A DNA stretch of 64,000 bases, taken from NCBI GenBank assembly GCA_000472185.1, contig AVDB01000004.1:62001-126000 (forward strand). Reading direction: 5' to 3'. A program made the position numbers and the translations under genes. Below, in pieces: positions 9,153 through 18,179 of the stretch; the stretch's first letter is position 1; each line of letters begins with the position of its first letter. The notes beneath the pieces were generated by a model that saw nothing but the letters and a program-made list of their open reading frames with translations, did no database searches and had not been told where the DNA came from. Origin of the DNA: Rhodobacteraceae bacterium HIMB11 (GTDB lineage Bacteria > Pseudomonadota > Alphaproteobacteria > Rhodobacterales > Rhodobacteraceae).

Positions 9153-9571
9153 TGACAACAATTCTGCGCGCCATTGCAGTTGCGATTGCATGTCTTGGTG
9201 CACCAGTTTGGGCTAGTGATCTGGCTGATGAAATCACAGGGTACATGGATTTTGCCACATATGATTCTGGCATCATCGTGCCAGAGCAGTTGACACAAGA
9301 CGTGTTCGACGCAGCCCTATTCATAGATACGCGCGACGCCGATCAATTTGAGGCGGCCACGATCCCCGGTGCAACCCATATCGAATGGCGCGAAGTCCCA
9401 GGTCGTTTGGATGAAATTCCAGATAGCGGCATGGTCATTTTGTTTTGTAACACGGGCAGCTTATCTGCACAGGCTGTGTTTGCGGCCCGCCTGATGGGGC
9501 ATGAAAACGTGTTGGTGTTACAAACAGGTTTGCAGGGCTGGCAACAAAACGCGGCCTATAAACCAGAATGA
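9152..9571 (+). CDS. Periplasmic rhodanese-domain protein
   Basis: 139-residue single rhodanese domain behind a signal peptide (residues 1-21, ending PVWA). The active-site loop is Cys99-NTGSLS inside VILFCNTGSLSAQA, suitable for carrying a persulfide. FIDTRDADQFEAATIPGATHI (58-78) is the typical CH2-A region. It overlaps the upstream MBL-fold gene by one base and the downstream methyltransferase-like gene by four, so all three are probably made together. Sulfur transfer in the periplasm is the likely chemistry; the donor and acceptor are unknown. Confidence 0.9.
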   Translation: MTTILRAIAVAIACLGAPVWASDLADEITGYMDFATYDSGIIVPEQLTQDVFDAALFIDTRDADQFEAATIPGATHIEWREVPGRLDEIPDSGMVILFCNTGSLSAQAVFAARLMGHENVLVLQTGLQGWQQNAAYKPE

Positions 9572-10023
9572 TGGTACGGTGGTTGAATATCCCACCTGTT
9601 TGGTTGGCACTGGCGTTGGCCATTGCCTATTTTCAGGCGCGGTATTTCGATTTTGGCCTGTCGCTGTCCCATCCAATCACGGATTTGGTGGCGGGACTGT
9701 CCGTTGGGGCAGGGGTGTTGTTGATGGCACTGGCCGTTGTTGAAATGCGGCGGCATCGCACAACGGTGATTCCCCACCGCGAGGCCGATCATTTGGTAAC
9801 AACAGGCGTGTTTAAATGGACACGTAACCCGATTTACCTTGGGGACATTTTGGTCATATTGGGATTTATTTTGCACTGGGATGCAGTGTTATCGCTAGCA
9901 ATCTTGCCAATCTTCATCATGGCCATAGATTATGGGTTTATCGTACATGAAGAGGATCGACTTCGGCGCAAATTTAGATCGGATTTTGAGCGGTATATGC
10001 GCGACACACGGCGCTGGATTTAG
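9568..10023 (+). CDS. Isoprenylcysteine carboxyl methyltransferase/PEMT-like membrane protein
   Basis: 151-residue membrane protein with about four hydrophobic segments (8-22, 40-58, 93-103, 105-124). The SAM-binding signature of the ICMT/PEMT superfamily is present: TGVFKWTRNPIYLG (79-92) and the C-terminal EEDRLRRKF (128-136) followed by YMRDTRRWI. Bacterial members methylate small thiols, amines or lipids, and substrates are mostly unknown. Third gene of the MBL-rhodanese-ICMT cassette, overlapping the rhodanese gene by four bases. Confidence 0.85.
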   Translation: MMVRWLNIPPVWLALALAIAYFQARYFDFGLSLSHPITDLVAGLSVGAGVLLMALAVVEMRRHRTTVIPHREADHLVTTGVFKWTRNPIYLGDILVILGFILHWDAVLSLAILPIFIMAIDYGFIVHEEDRLRRKFRSDFERYMRDTRRWI

Positions 10024-10094
10024 AGATTGCGACATTTTTTGCACTCGTAACGTCCGCGCGTTTCGGGTTTGTTGCGTATAGGAAACTAACCAAG

Positions 10095-10110
10095 GTGTCC
10101 GCAAGGACAC
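10095..10110 (+). promoter_or_regulatory. GCAA-tetraloop hairpin in the pntA leader
   Basis: GTGTCC (10095-10100), GCAA and GGACAC (10105-10110) form a 6-bp stem closed by a GNRA tetraloop, ending 24 bases before the TTG start of pntA. It would fold stably in the transcript just upstream of the ribosome site (GAAGGACGG) and could tune translation or stabilise the mRNA. No T-run follows, so it is not a terminator. Confidence 0.45.
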
Positions 10111-10134
10111 GAAGAAAGAAGAAGGACGGAAACG

Positions 10135-11706
10135 TTGAAAATCGGAACACCTAAAGAAGTGTTCGAAGGCGAAGCAAGGGTCGCAATGACCCCTGACAGC
10201 GCACTTCAGCTTCAAAAGCTCGGTCACGAGTGCTACGTCGAAAGCGGCGCTGGCGCGATGGCTGGCTTTTCAGATGCTGCATACGAAAATGCAGGCGTAA
10301 GTGTTGTTAAAACAGCAGCAGCACTTTGGAAGGAAGTGGACATCGTAGCCAAGGTGCGCCCTCCAAGCGATACCGAAGCAAAGCGGATGCAAAAGGGTCA
10401 GACGCTGATTTCGTTCTTCTATCCTGCACAAAACGAAGAGCAGATGGCGTTATTAGCCAAAAAGGGTTCAACCGTGATTGCGATGGACATGGTCCCACGT
10501 ATTTCACGCGCTCAAAAAATGGACGCGTTGTCGTCAATGGCGAATATCGCAGGATATCGCGCTGTGATCGAAGCGGGAAACAACTTTGGTCGTTTCTTCA
10601 CGGGTCAGGTGACTGCCGCGGGTAAAATGCCACCTGCCAAGGTTTTGGTTGTAGGCGCGGGTGTTGCGGGTCTTGCTGCGATTGGGACATCTGTATCGTT
10701 GGGGGCCGTGACATATGCGTTTGACGTACGTCCAGAGGTGGCCGAACAAGTTGAATCAATGGGCGCTGAATTCGTCTATCTTGATTTCGAAGAAGAACAA
10801 CAAGACGGTGCCGCGACAGGCGGGTATGCCGCCGTTTCAAGCCCAGAGTTCCGTGAAGCGCAATTGGCAAAATTCCGTGAATTGGCGCCCGAGGTTGATA
10901 TTGTTATCACTACGGCACTGATCCCCGGACGCGATGCACCAAAACTTTGGTTGGCGGATATGATCGCGGCGATGAAGCCGGGTTCCGTTATCGTTGACCT
11001 TGCGGCAGAGCGCGGCGGGAACGCCGAAGGCACAGTGATGGATGAAAAGGTTGTTACAGACAACGGCGTCACCATCGTTGGGTACACCGATTTCCCAAGC
11101 CGTATGGCGTCACAGGCCTCATCCCTATACGCGACAAACATCCGTCACATGATGACAGATTTGACGCCTGAAAAAGACGGTAGCGTGAACCACAATATGG
11201 AAGACGACGTGATCCGTGGTGCAACCGTTGCACACGAAGGTGACGTTACATTCCCACCACCCCCGCCAAAAATTCAGGCGATCGCAGCCAAGCCACAGGA
11301 AAAGCCAAAAGAGCTGACACCTGAGGAAAAGCGCGAGCAAGAAATCGCAGCGTTCAAGGCGGCCACAAAACAACAGGTCACATTGCTGGCCGTTGGTGGT
11401 TTGCTGACCCTTGGTTTGGGCCTGATTGCGCCAGCAAGCTTTATGCAGCACTTCATCGTGTTTGTTTTGTCTGTGTTTATTGGTTTCCAAGTTATTTGGA
11501 ACGTTTCGCATTCATTGCACACACCGTTGATGGCGGTAACCAATGCGATTTCATCCATCATCATTTTGGGTGCTTTGATGCAAATCGGGTCGGGTTCGAT
11601 GCTGGTCATCATCTTGGCTGCGGCCTCGGTGTTCATGGCTGGGATCAACATCTTTGGTGGTTTCCTCGTCACACGTCGCATGCTTGCGATGTTCCAGAAA
11701 TCTTAA
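10135..11706 (+). CDS. pntA: NAD(P) transhydrogenase subunit alpha
   Basis: Proton-translocating transhydrogenase, transferring hydride between NADH and NADP+ at the inner membrane. At 523 residues it is the fused E. coli-type alpha subunit (NAD-binding domain I plus membrane segments). The nucleotide fold is VLVVGAGVAGLAAIG (170-184), RMASQASSLYATN is a conserved domain-I block, and about four transmembrane helices occupy residues 415-520 after a Pro/Lys/Glu-rich linker. Start is TTG at 10135, preceded by GAAGGACGG; the next residues, KIGTPKE, are the family N terminus, so no ATG fits. The pntB start follows within 16 bp. Confidence 0.97.
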   Translation: MKIGTPKEVFEGEARVAMTPDSALQLQKLGHECYVESGAGAMAGFSDAAYENAGVSVVKTAAALWKEVDIVAKVRPPSDTEAKRMQKGQTLISFFYPAQNEEQMALLAKKGSTVIAMDMVPRISRAQKMDALSSMANIAGYRAVIEAGNNFGRFFTGQVTAAGKMPPAKVLVVGAGVAGLAAIGTSVSLGAVTYAFDVRPEVAEQVESMGAEFVYLDFEEEQQDGAATGGYAAVSSPEFREAQLAKFRELAPEVDIVITTALIPGRDAPKLWLADMIAAMKPGSVIVDLAAERGGNAEGTVMDEKVVTDNGVTIVGYTDFPSRMASQASSLYATNIRHMMTDLTPEKDGSVNHNMEDDVIRGATVAHEGDVTFPPPPPKIQAIAAKPQEKPKELTPEEKREQEIAAFKAATKQQVTLLAVGGLLTLGLGLIAPASFMQHFIVFVLSVFIGFQVIWNVSHSLHTPLMAVTNAISSIIILGALMQIGSGSMLVIILAAASVFMAGINIFGGFLVTRRMLAMFQKS

Positions 11707-11721
11707 TTGGGGGGTGAACTG

Positions 11722-13155
11722 ATGGAATTTGGATTTACCACAGCGGCCTATGTTGTTGCCGCGGTTCTGTTCATCCTGTCACTAGGTGGACTTTCTGGCC
11801 AAGAAAGCGCGAAACGCGCCGTTTGGTATGGTATTGTTGGTATGGCCTTGGCCGTATTCGCAACATTGACGGGTCCGGGTATGGGTCTTTGGATGTTGTC
11901 TGTCGTCTTGATCGTGGCAGGGGGCATCATCGGCTATATGCTGGCCTCAAAAGTTGAAATGACACAAATGCCAGAACTGGTTGCTGGTATGCACGCGCTT
12001 GTCGGTTTGGCGGCGGTTTTCGTGGGCTATAACGCGCACATCGAAATCGTACGTGTCATGGCAATGGACGATACAGCCCGCAAAGCATTAGAGGGCTTTG
12101 CCGCATTGATCGCGAAAAAATCATCTGTTGAAATTTCGATCCTACGTGTTGAATTGTTCTTGGGTGTCTTTATCGGTGCGATCACATTCACTGGGTCGGT
12201 CATTGCCTATGGCAAACTGTCTGGACGCGTCACATCAGCGGCAACAAAATTGCCAGGTGGTCACATGTTGAACGCAGCTGCCGCTGTTATTTCAGCGGTG
12301 ACATTGGTCATGTACATGAACTCTGGCGATATGTTGCCATTGGTCATCATGACGGTTGCGGCACTGTTCATCGGTTACCACTTGATTATGGGGATCGGTG
12401 GCGCTGACATGCCTGTTGTTGTGTCGATGTTGAACAGCTACTCTGGTTGGGCTGCGGCTGCGATCGGCTTTAGCCTTGGCAACGATTTGTTGATCGTTGT
12501 TGGTGCCCTTGTTGGCTCTTCTGGTGCGATCCTATCCTACATCATGTGTAAGGCGATGAACCGTTCGTTTGTCTCTGTTATCCTTGGTGGTTTCGGTGGC
12601 GCTGCGGGTCCAGCAATGGAAGTTGAAGGGGAACAAGTCGCGATAGAGGCAGATGCCGTTGCGGCTGCCTTGAACGATGCCGATAGCGTTGTAATCATTC
12701 CAGGCTACGGTATGGCCGTTGCCCAAGCGCAGCAGGCCGTTTCAGAATTGACCAAGCGTTTGCGCGCCAAGGGCAAAAACGTGCGCTTTGCGATCCACCC
12801 TGTTGCGGGTCGTCTGCCGGGTCACATGAACGTTCTATTGGCCGAGGCCAAAGTGCCCTATGACATCGTGTTGGAGATGGATGAAATCAACGATGATTTC
12901 CCAGAAACAGACGTATCAATCGTCATTGGATCAAACGACATTGTGAACCCAGCCGCCCAAGAGGATCCGAACAGCCCAATCGCGGGTATGCCGGTTTTGG
13001 AATGCTGGAAATCAAAGCAGGTGTTTGTTTCAAAACGTGGTCAGGGGACAGGGTATTCAGGTATCGAAAACCCGCTGTTCTACAAAGAGAACACACGCAT
13101 GTTTTATGGCGATGCCAAGGACAGCTTGAACAAACTGCTGACAATGATCGACTAA
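11722..13155 (+). CDS. pntB: NAD(P) transhydrogenase subunit beta
   Basis: Membrane domain II and NADP(H)-binding domain III of the transhydrogenase, 477 residues. I start at ATG 11722 after GGGGGTGA rather than at an in-frame TTG at 11707. Eight to nine hydrophobic helices fill residues 1-270. The NADP site is seen in [35 protein letters not shown] and the [19 protein letters not shown] region near the end. It is followed by a strong stem-loop that likely ends the pntAB transcript. Confidence 0.97.
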   Translation: MEFGFTTAAYVVAAVLFILSLGGLSGQESAKRAVWYGIVGMALAVFATLTGPGMGLWMLSVVLIVAGGIIGYMLASKVEMTQMPELVAGMHALVGLAAVFVGYNAHIEIVRVMAMDDTARKALEGFAALIAKKSSVEISILRVELFLGVFIGAITFTGSVIAYGKLSGRVTSAATKLPGGHMLNAAAAVISAVTLVMYMNSGDMLPLVIMTVAALFIGYHLIMGIGGADMPVVVSMLNSYSGWAAAAIGFSLGNDLLIVVGALVGSSGAILSYIMCKAMNRSFVSVILGGFGGAAGPAMEVEGEQVAIEADAVAAALNDADSVVIIPGYGMAVAQAQQAVSELTKRLRAKGKNVRFAIHPVAGRLPGHMNVLLAEAKVPYDIVLEMDEINDDFPETDVSIVIGSNDIVNPAAQEDPNSPIAGMPVLECWKSKQVFVSKRGQGTGYSGIENPLFYKENTRMFYGDAKDSLNKLLTMID

Positions 13156-13176
13156 GCATCATGGTGATACGCATTG

Positions 13177-13204
13177 AAACACCCGCCCATTGTGGCGGGT
13201 GTTT
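13177..13204 (+). terminator. Stem-loop after pntB
   Basis: AAACACCCGCC (13177-13187) pairs perfectly with GGCGGGTGTTT (13194-13204) around a 6-base loop, 22 bp after the pntB stop. The T residues at the 3' end of the stem are followed by CCGTTT, so the uridine tract is short. Intrinsic terminator is the best reading from position and symmetry. Confidence 0.75.
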
Positions 13205-13324
13205 CCGTTTGGCGACATTGCATGCGGATGTATTCCACTTCGCTTGGTTTTGCGCCCGATTAACGCTGGACGCATCTGGGGTGCGGCCCTATCGTTTTAG
13301 TAGACTTCTTGAATTGGACAGCCC

Positions 13325-14605
13325 ATGTCACTGATTACCGATCATCCACTGCGTTATAAACTGGCGAATGAATTGCATGCCCGCCCGTTTCCATCGTTTC
13401 GTGCACCTGGGGTTGTTGCCTACCTGGCGCTGAAACTGCCTGAAAATGCTGCGGGGCGGGACCGCGCGCAGGATCGGTTGGACCTGATCGCATTATTGGA
13501 TCGCTATGGCGCGGGCCACCCGAAAGAGGGCGCAACGCATTATTTTGGCGACCTAGGGCGTTACAAAATCAAATGGGAACAACATACCGAGTTTGTGACC
13601 TATACGGTGTTTTCAGGCGCGCTTAGCGAGCGTGCCTTTGATCCTGCGGTTTTTGATGCCTTTCCTTCAGATTGGCTGGCGGGATTGGATGCGGTGCGGG
13701 TGACGTCCATTTCCATCCGTGCAGAGCTGCGCGAAGATGAAGATGATATTTCACAAAAACTGTCGGATTGGTTTGTGTCTGAAAGCGTTGCAGTCAGCCG
13801 CGTGTTGGACGACAGTGCGATTGTCGCGGCCGATTTTCGCATTGATGAGACAGGGCACCAGCGTGTCGCAATCTTTGCCGATAAGGATACAGGCGAACGG
13901 CGTCTGGGCCGCATCATTCAACGGTTATGCGAAATCGAAACCTACAAAAGCCTGTCGATGCAAGGTTTCGCGACTGCCCGCGAAATTCAGGGCCGCATGG
14001 GGCAAATAGATGCCGAGATTACGGATTTGATGAAATCCTTGGCCGAGGCAACGCAGCCTGCGGAAACCACACTGGCCGCGGTGTTGCGCCATTCAGCAGA
14101 GCTTGAAAGCTTGGACGCGCAGGTGGCGTTTCGCTTTGGGGCGACATGGGCCTATCAGGCAATCGTTGACCAACGCATCGCCGTGTTACGAGAAGAGCGT
14201 TTCAAAGGGCGTCAGACGTTTTATGAATTCATGATGCGTCGTTATGATCCTGCCATGCGCACCGTCAGGTCGACAGAAACGCGATTAACCACATTGGTGG
14301 ATCGCGCACGTCGCGCAGGAGAGTTGTTGCGAACCAAAGTGGATGTGGAACGATCCGCGCAAAACCAAGCCTTGTTGGAAAGCATGGATAAACGTGCCGA
14401 CCTTCAACTGCGTTTGCAAAAAACAGTTGAAGGTCTCTCTGTCGTGGCGATCAGCTATTACGCCGTATCGCTGGTTGGGTATTTGGCCTACCCCTTGGCA
14501 GAGGTTGTTGGAATGACCAAGGGGGCGCTAACCGCGCTGATCACTCTGCCGGTTGTTGGTGCGGTATGGTACCTTGTTCATCGGATCCGTAGGTCGATGG
14601 AGTAG
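13325..14605 (+). CDS. DUF3422 family membrane-anchored protein
   Basis: 426-residue protein of the DUF3422 family, recognised by DHPLRYKLANELHARPFP at its start. The middle (roughly 200-370) is helical and likely coiled-coil, with many Arg/Glu/Ala positions. Two transmembrane helices lie near 372-390 and 397-417 before a short basic tail (VHRIRRSME), so the bulk is probably cytoplasmic and tail-anchored. The function of the family is unknown to me. Its final 65 bp overlap the 3' end of the yeeE-like gene on the other strand. Confidence 0.85.
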   Translation: MSLITDHPLRYKLANELHARPFPSFRAPGVVAYLALKLPENAAGRDRAQDRLDLIALLDRYGAGHPKEGATHYFGDLGRYKIKWEQHTEFVTYTVFSGALSERAFDPAVFDAFPSDWLAGLDAVRVTSISIRAELREDEDDISQKLSDWFVSESVAVSRVLDDSAIVAADFRIDETGHQRVAIFADKDTGERRLGRIIQRLCEIETYKSLSMQGFATAREIQGRMGQIDAEITDLMKSLAEATQPAETTLAAVLRHSAELESLDAQVAFRFGATWAYQAIVDQRIAVLREERFKGRQTFYEFMMRRYDPAMRTVRSTETRLTTLVDRARRAGELLRTKVDVERSAQNQALLESMDKRADLQLRLQKTVEGLSVVAISYYAVSLVGYLAYPLAEVVGMTKGALTALITLPVVGAVWYLVHRIRRSME

Positions 14606-15611
14606 CGTCCACCAAACGATGTGTGATCACTGCGCCAAGTCCGATGGCCAAAAGTGCGGTGATTGGCACAATGCTGAGGCTGGGGATGCCCGATAGGCCC
14701 GCACCAATTGTGCATCCGCCTGCCAATACACCACCAAATCCCATCAAGGATGCGCCCGCCGCAAAGCGACCGAAATGGGCAGGGCCCTCGAAACTTTGCC
14801 ATGACAAACGGCCCGAGGCCGCCGCAGACAAAAATGCACCTGCGATTACACCGCCTACAAGTCCAACACCGAACTTGGCACTGACTGATGTGGACGCAAG
14901 CGTCCAAAAAATGCTGTCTGTCCATGGGGATGTGAAGGCAATGCTTTCAAATGCGATTGGATCAAAATCATCATATAGGATGAATCCTGTTCCTACCCAT
15001 CCTGCGATCACCAACCCACCAATGGCGGCACCACCCAGCAAGCTAGGGATGCTGGAACCGCTGCGCCAAATAATGGCCGCTGTAATTGCGGCGATAATGG
15101 CAGGGGGAAGGATATTCCCAAAACTATCGCTTAGCGACACGGCATCCAACGTTGGTCCAATGTCACCCGCTGCTGTGCGCAAAGGGGACAACACACCCTT
15201 TAGCGTGGCATGCGCAAACACAGCAAAGATTAGCAAGGCCGTCACGGCCCGTAAATTTCCAGTTGCGCCCAAAACGGTCAGACGTCCGACACATCCGCGC
15301 GTCAAAACCATGCCCGCGCCAAAGGCAAGTCCGCCCAGCACAATTTGGACAACCGGGAAATCGCCCATGAAACGGTGATCGTCAAAGCTAATGATCTCGG
15401 ATGTGACAAAATACTGGGTTCCCAATACGGCAACCAAGAGCGCCATTGCCCAAACGCCCGCGGCCTGTGCACGGTCCGTGCCGATCAACGCGCGACGAAA
15501 ACAGAATTTGACCTGTTCGCTAAATACGCCAAACAAAAGACCAAGCCCAAGCGCAAAATAAAGGCTGGCTTGGGCCGCTGTGAGAGTTTCAAAACCGAAT
15601 TCTTCAAACAT
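14541..15611 (-). CDS. YeeE/YedE family thiosulfate/sulfur transporter
   Basis: 356-residue polytopic membrane protein with two homologous halves. Conserved cysteines sit at C37 (QVKFCFRRA), C107 (LTRGCVGRL) and C300 (LAGGCTIGAGLSG), the pattern reported for TsuA-type thiosulfate importers, where they relay the substrate through the membrane. No rhodanese or TusA partner is immediately adjacent; the nearest rhodanese gene is about 5 kb away. It converges on the DUF3422 gene with a 65-bp overlap. Exact substrate (thiosulfate or another sulfur compound) is inferred from family only. Confidence 0.88.
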   Translation of the reverse strand: MFEEFGFETLTAAQASLYFALGLGLLFGVFSEQVKFCFRRALIGTDRAQAAGVWAMALLVAVLGTQYFVTSEIISFDDHRFMGDFPVVQIVLGGLAFGAGMVLTRGCVGRLTVLGATGNLRAVTALLIFAVFAHATLKGVLSPLRTAAGDIGPTLDAVSLSDSFGNILPPAIIAAITAAIIWRSGSSIPSLLGGAAIGGLVIAGWVGTGFILYDDFDPIAFESIAFTSPWTDSIFWTLASTSVSAKFGVGLVGGVIAGAFLSAAASGRLSWQSFEGPAHFGRFAAGASLMGFGGVLAGGCTIGAGLSGIPSLSIVPITALLAIGLGAVITHRLVDATPSTYGSDEQGTIPHQQPAE

Positions 15612-15846
15612 GTCGCTATCCCATATATCAGAACGTTGTTCTCATTTGGGATAGAAGCAACACATTAACAAGGGTTCAAATTGCCAGTGATTGTGTTCTG
15701 AATGGAACAAGTTCCTGACGGACGCTGCGGAGTGAAACATTGTTCTTGCGTGGTGTGTGTTATCAGAAAGCCATCATTAAAAACGTAACTTTGGCGCAAA
15801 CGATAATCTTATTTGCACGAATGCGGGAAATTAAACGAAATTCTGC
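15612..15846. other. Intergenic gap between moaA and the yeeE-like gene
   Basis: 235 bp upstream of the minus-strand yeeE-like gene and downstream of moaA. It is A/T-rich and should carry the yeeE promoter. A short symmetric element GGAACAAGTTCC (15704-15715, 5-bp arms) is the only dyad I notice. No convincing small ORF or RNA gene is visible. Confidence 0.4.
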
Positions 15847-16854
15847 TTATCCTCCCGTATGGCTCATGTGGCGGGACATTTGTCCCGAAATCGTTTGACG
15901 GGAATAATCGAAATCGTGACCCTTGGGTTTACGTTCAATCGCGCGGCGGATCGCGGTTTCCAAATGCTGTGTATCGCCTGGGTGTTCACGCAACGGGGCA
16001 CGGAGATCGGCCATGTCCTCTTGTCCCAAGCACATGTACAATTCCCCCGTACATGTCAGACGGACGCGGTTACAGCTTTCGCAGAAATTATGACTTAGCG
16101 GCGTGATGAAACCGATTTTCTGACCCGTTTCTTCAATCCGCACATAGCGCGCGGGTCCACCTGATCGTTCGGCCAAATCGGTCAGTTGGTATTGGGTTTC
16201 CAATGCGGCGCGCACATCCTCTAGCGACCAATATTGTCCAATCCGATCGGTTTCCCCCATGTCGCCCATGGGCATGACTTCGATCCAGGTCAGGTCCATG
16301 TCACGGCCGGCGCACCATTCGGTCATGGTGAATAATTCGTCTTCGTTAAATCCCTTTAGGGCCACGGCGTTGATTTTTACGCGCAAACCTGCACGCTGCG
16401 CTGCATCCAATCCACGGAGCACTTGGGGCAGGCGGCCCCAGCGGGTCACACGTGCAAATTTATCTTCGTCCAGCGTATCCAGCGATACATTGATCCGCCG
16501 CATCCCCGCCGCATAAAGATCATCCGCAAACCGTTCCAACTGTGATCCATTGGTGGTCAGGGTCAATTCCTTAAGCGCCCCGCTGTCCAAATGGCGCGAC
16601 ATGCCGTTAAAGAACGTTATGATGTCCCGTCGCACCAAGGGCTCGCCACCGGTGATGCGCAGTTTTTGAACGCCCATTCCGACAAAGGTGGAACACAAAC
16701 GGTCCAGCTCTTCTAGGGTCAGCAGTTCCTTTTTTGGTAAAAACTGCATGTTTTCTGCCATGCAATAGACGCAGCGAAAATCGCAGCGGTCAGTGACAGA
16801 AACGCGAAGGTAGGTGATCGCGCGCGCAAAGGGGTCAATCAACGGTACAGTCAT
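15847..16854 (-). CDS. moaA: GTP 3',8-cyclase (molybdenum cofactor biosynthesis)
   Basis: Radical-SAM enzyme that starts molybdopterin synthesis by converting GTP to 3',8-cyclo-GTP with MoaC. The 335-residue protein carries the SAM cluster C24-x3-C28-x2-C31 ([11 protein letters not shown]), the GGEP motif at 69-72, and the second substrate-binding cluster C258-x2-C261-x13-C275. It ends in the conserved Gly-Gly tail needed for activity. No other moa or mob genes are adjacent, so it stands apart from the rest of the pathway. Assignment is secure. Confidence 0.96.
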   Translation of the reverse strand: MTVPLIDPFARAITYLRVSVTDRCDFRCVYCMAENMQFLPKKELLTLEELDRLCSTFVGMGVQKLRITGGEPLVRRDIITFFNGMSRHLDSGALKELTLTTNGSQLERFADDLYAAGMRRINVSLDTLDEDKFARVTRWGRLPQVLRGLDAAQRAGLRVKINAVALKGFNEDELFTMTEWCAGRDMDLTWIEVMPMGDMGETDRIGQYWSLEDVRAALETQYQLTDLAERSGGPARYVRIEETGQKIGFITPLSHNFCESCNRVRLTCTGELYMCLGQEDMADLRAPLREHPGDTQHLETAIRRAIERKPKGHDFDYSRQTISGQMSRHMSHTGG

Positions 16855-16928
16855 GGGGATAAGCTAGAGTTATCGCCGCATAGTCGCAAGGGCTCAAACA
16901 TGATTTTTCTGAGTTTCGCGTTGAATTT

Positions 16929-17633
16929 TTACGCACCCTTATTCATGTGTCGCGCGGCCTCTTTTCGGGCAAAGGGTTTTAGGTCATCCCCAAATTTAGT
17001 CAGGAAATTTTCCGCACGCTCGGTATCGTGGCGCGACAGATCGCGCACCCACCATGCGATTGCCTTTTGAATGAACCAATCATGATCGGTTACCAGCTCT
17101 GCAGCCCAGCCCAAAACACGTTCGCGGGCCTGAATTTCGTGGGGTTTGGGGAAATTTTGTTTTGTGTAGGGCAGGGTGACGACAAAGGCCGCGCGGCGTC
17201 GCCACATGTGATCCGATGTGATCCATGTTTCCACCTGATCCAATCGCGTCGGTTCGGCCACCACCCGCTTTTGCCCCGCCATACAGGCGTGATCGGCAAT
17301 GGCCCAACTGTCAAAATCATCGACCCAGCTGGTGATCAACTCCCAGACCGCCTGATCGGGGCGAATGCGCGCTTGGGTTAGTAATTTTGAGGCCATGACG
17401 CGACCTTCGAATATGTTCGTGTCCCACAACCCACGGGCCAAGGCGATCCGCTGATCTAAATCCAAGGCGCGCCGCCACTCTTTTCCGATGTCGTTTAGGA
17501 TTTGATTGTTCGTCCCGATATAGGGGCGGTCAACCTTATGATAGGCGGCCTTCCCCTCAATCGTGGAGGGATCGGCTAATTCACGTAGCTTTTCTAGGGC
17601 TTCATCGATTGTCATACTAGCTGCATCCCTCAT
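16929..17633 (-). CDS. DNA alkylation repair protein, AlkD-like
   Basis: 234-residue all-helical HEAT-like protein of the AlkC/AlkD DNA glycosylase family, which excises alkylated bases such as 3- and 7-methylpurines. The W110-x3-D114 pair in DSWAIADHA matches the AlkD active-site arrangement, and the segment RRRAAFVVTLPYTK plus KAIAWWVRDLSRHD is typical. A second in-frame ATG at 17615 (MTIDEALEKL) is equally plausible as the start. It lies downstream of a GNAT gene with an 84-bp gap. Confidence 0.85.
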   Translation of the reverse strand: MRDAASMTIDEALEKLRELADPSTIEGKAAYHKVDRPYIGTNNQILNDIGKEWRRALDLDQRIALARGLWDTNIFEGRVMASKLLTQARIRPDQAVWELITSWVDDFDSWAIADHACMAGQKRVVAEPTRLDQVETWITSDHMWRRRAAFVVTLPYTKQNFPKPHEIQARERVLGWAAELVTDHDWFIQKAIAWWVRDLSRHDTERAENFLTKFGDDLKPFARKEAARHMNKGA

Positions 17634-17717
17634 TCATCGCGCGGATTTATAATCTTTGCCAATCTTGATTAACACGGCATTTGTGAAAGATAAAAGACAT
17701 GCGATTTTGTACGCTCA

Positions 17718-18170
17718 CTAGGATTTAACAGACATTTCATATGTAATCCAATTGGTGTTTTTGGCATGGCGTTCATAAAAGCGACGTGCGCGTTCGTTGG
17801 TGGCGTGGGTGTCCCAGCGGATGGCGCTACAGCCGTGTCCTTGTGCAATTTCGCGCAAGTGATCCATGATATCATCGGCCATACCACTGCCACGATGCGT
17901 TTCAGACACGAATAGGTCATCAAGGTACAGGATTTGGGTTCCGCGCAGTGCACTGGGTTGCAGGCGATAATGAACAAATCCCACGACCTTGTCGCCCAGG
18001 CGTACAATCAAACCTGTTTCTGGATGCATTGGATCACAAAGCCAGCCCCAAGTCCTTGCTACCCCCTCGGGTGTTGGGGTGAAACCATGCAAATTTGCAA
18101 AATCCAAGAACATTTGTCGCCAATCTTCAAAGTCGGTTTCAACAATATTGGCAATCGAAGTTTTGGACAT
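17718..18170 (-). CDS. GNAT family N-acetyltransferase
   Basis: 150-residue acetyltransferase. The acetyl-CoA loop is in VSETHRGSGMADDIM (R/H-x-x-G-x-A pattern), preceded by the strand QILYLDDLF and followed by a helix and NERARRFYERH, the usual motif B. Only nine bases separate it from the glmS stop, so it is probably read through from glmU-glmS. The substrate is unknown; the proximity to amino-sugar synthesis genes is suggestive only. Confidence 0.85.
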   Translation of the reverse strand: MSKTSIANIVETDFEDWRQMFLDFANLHGFTPTPEGVARTWGWLCDPMHPETGLIVRLGDKVVGFVHYRLQPSALRGTQILYLDDLFVSETHRGSGMADDIMDHLREIAQGHGCSAIRWDTHATNERARRFYERHAKNTNWITYEMSVKS

Positions 18171-18179
18171 TGGGCGATC

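Noticed and set aside
14623-15378. 251-codon plus-strand open frame
   Set aside because: Antisense to the yeeE-like gene; low-complexity Pro/Ala/Lys composition and no recognisable family.
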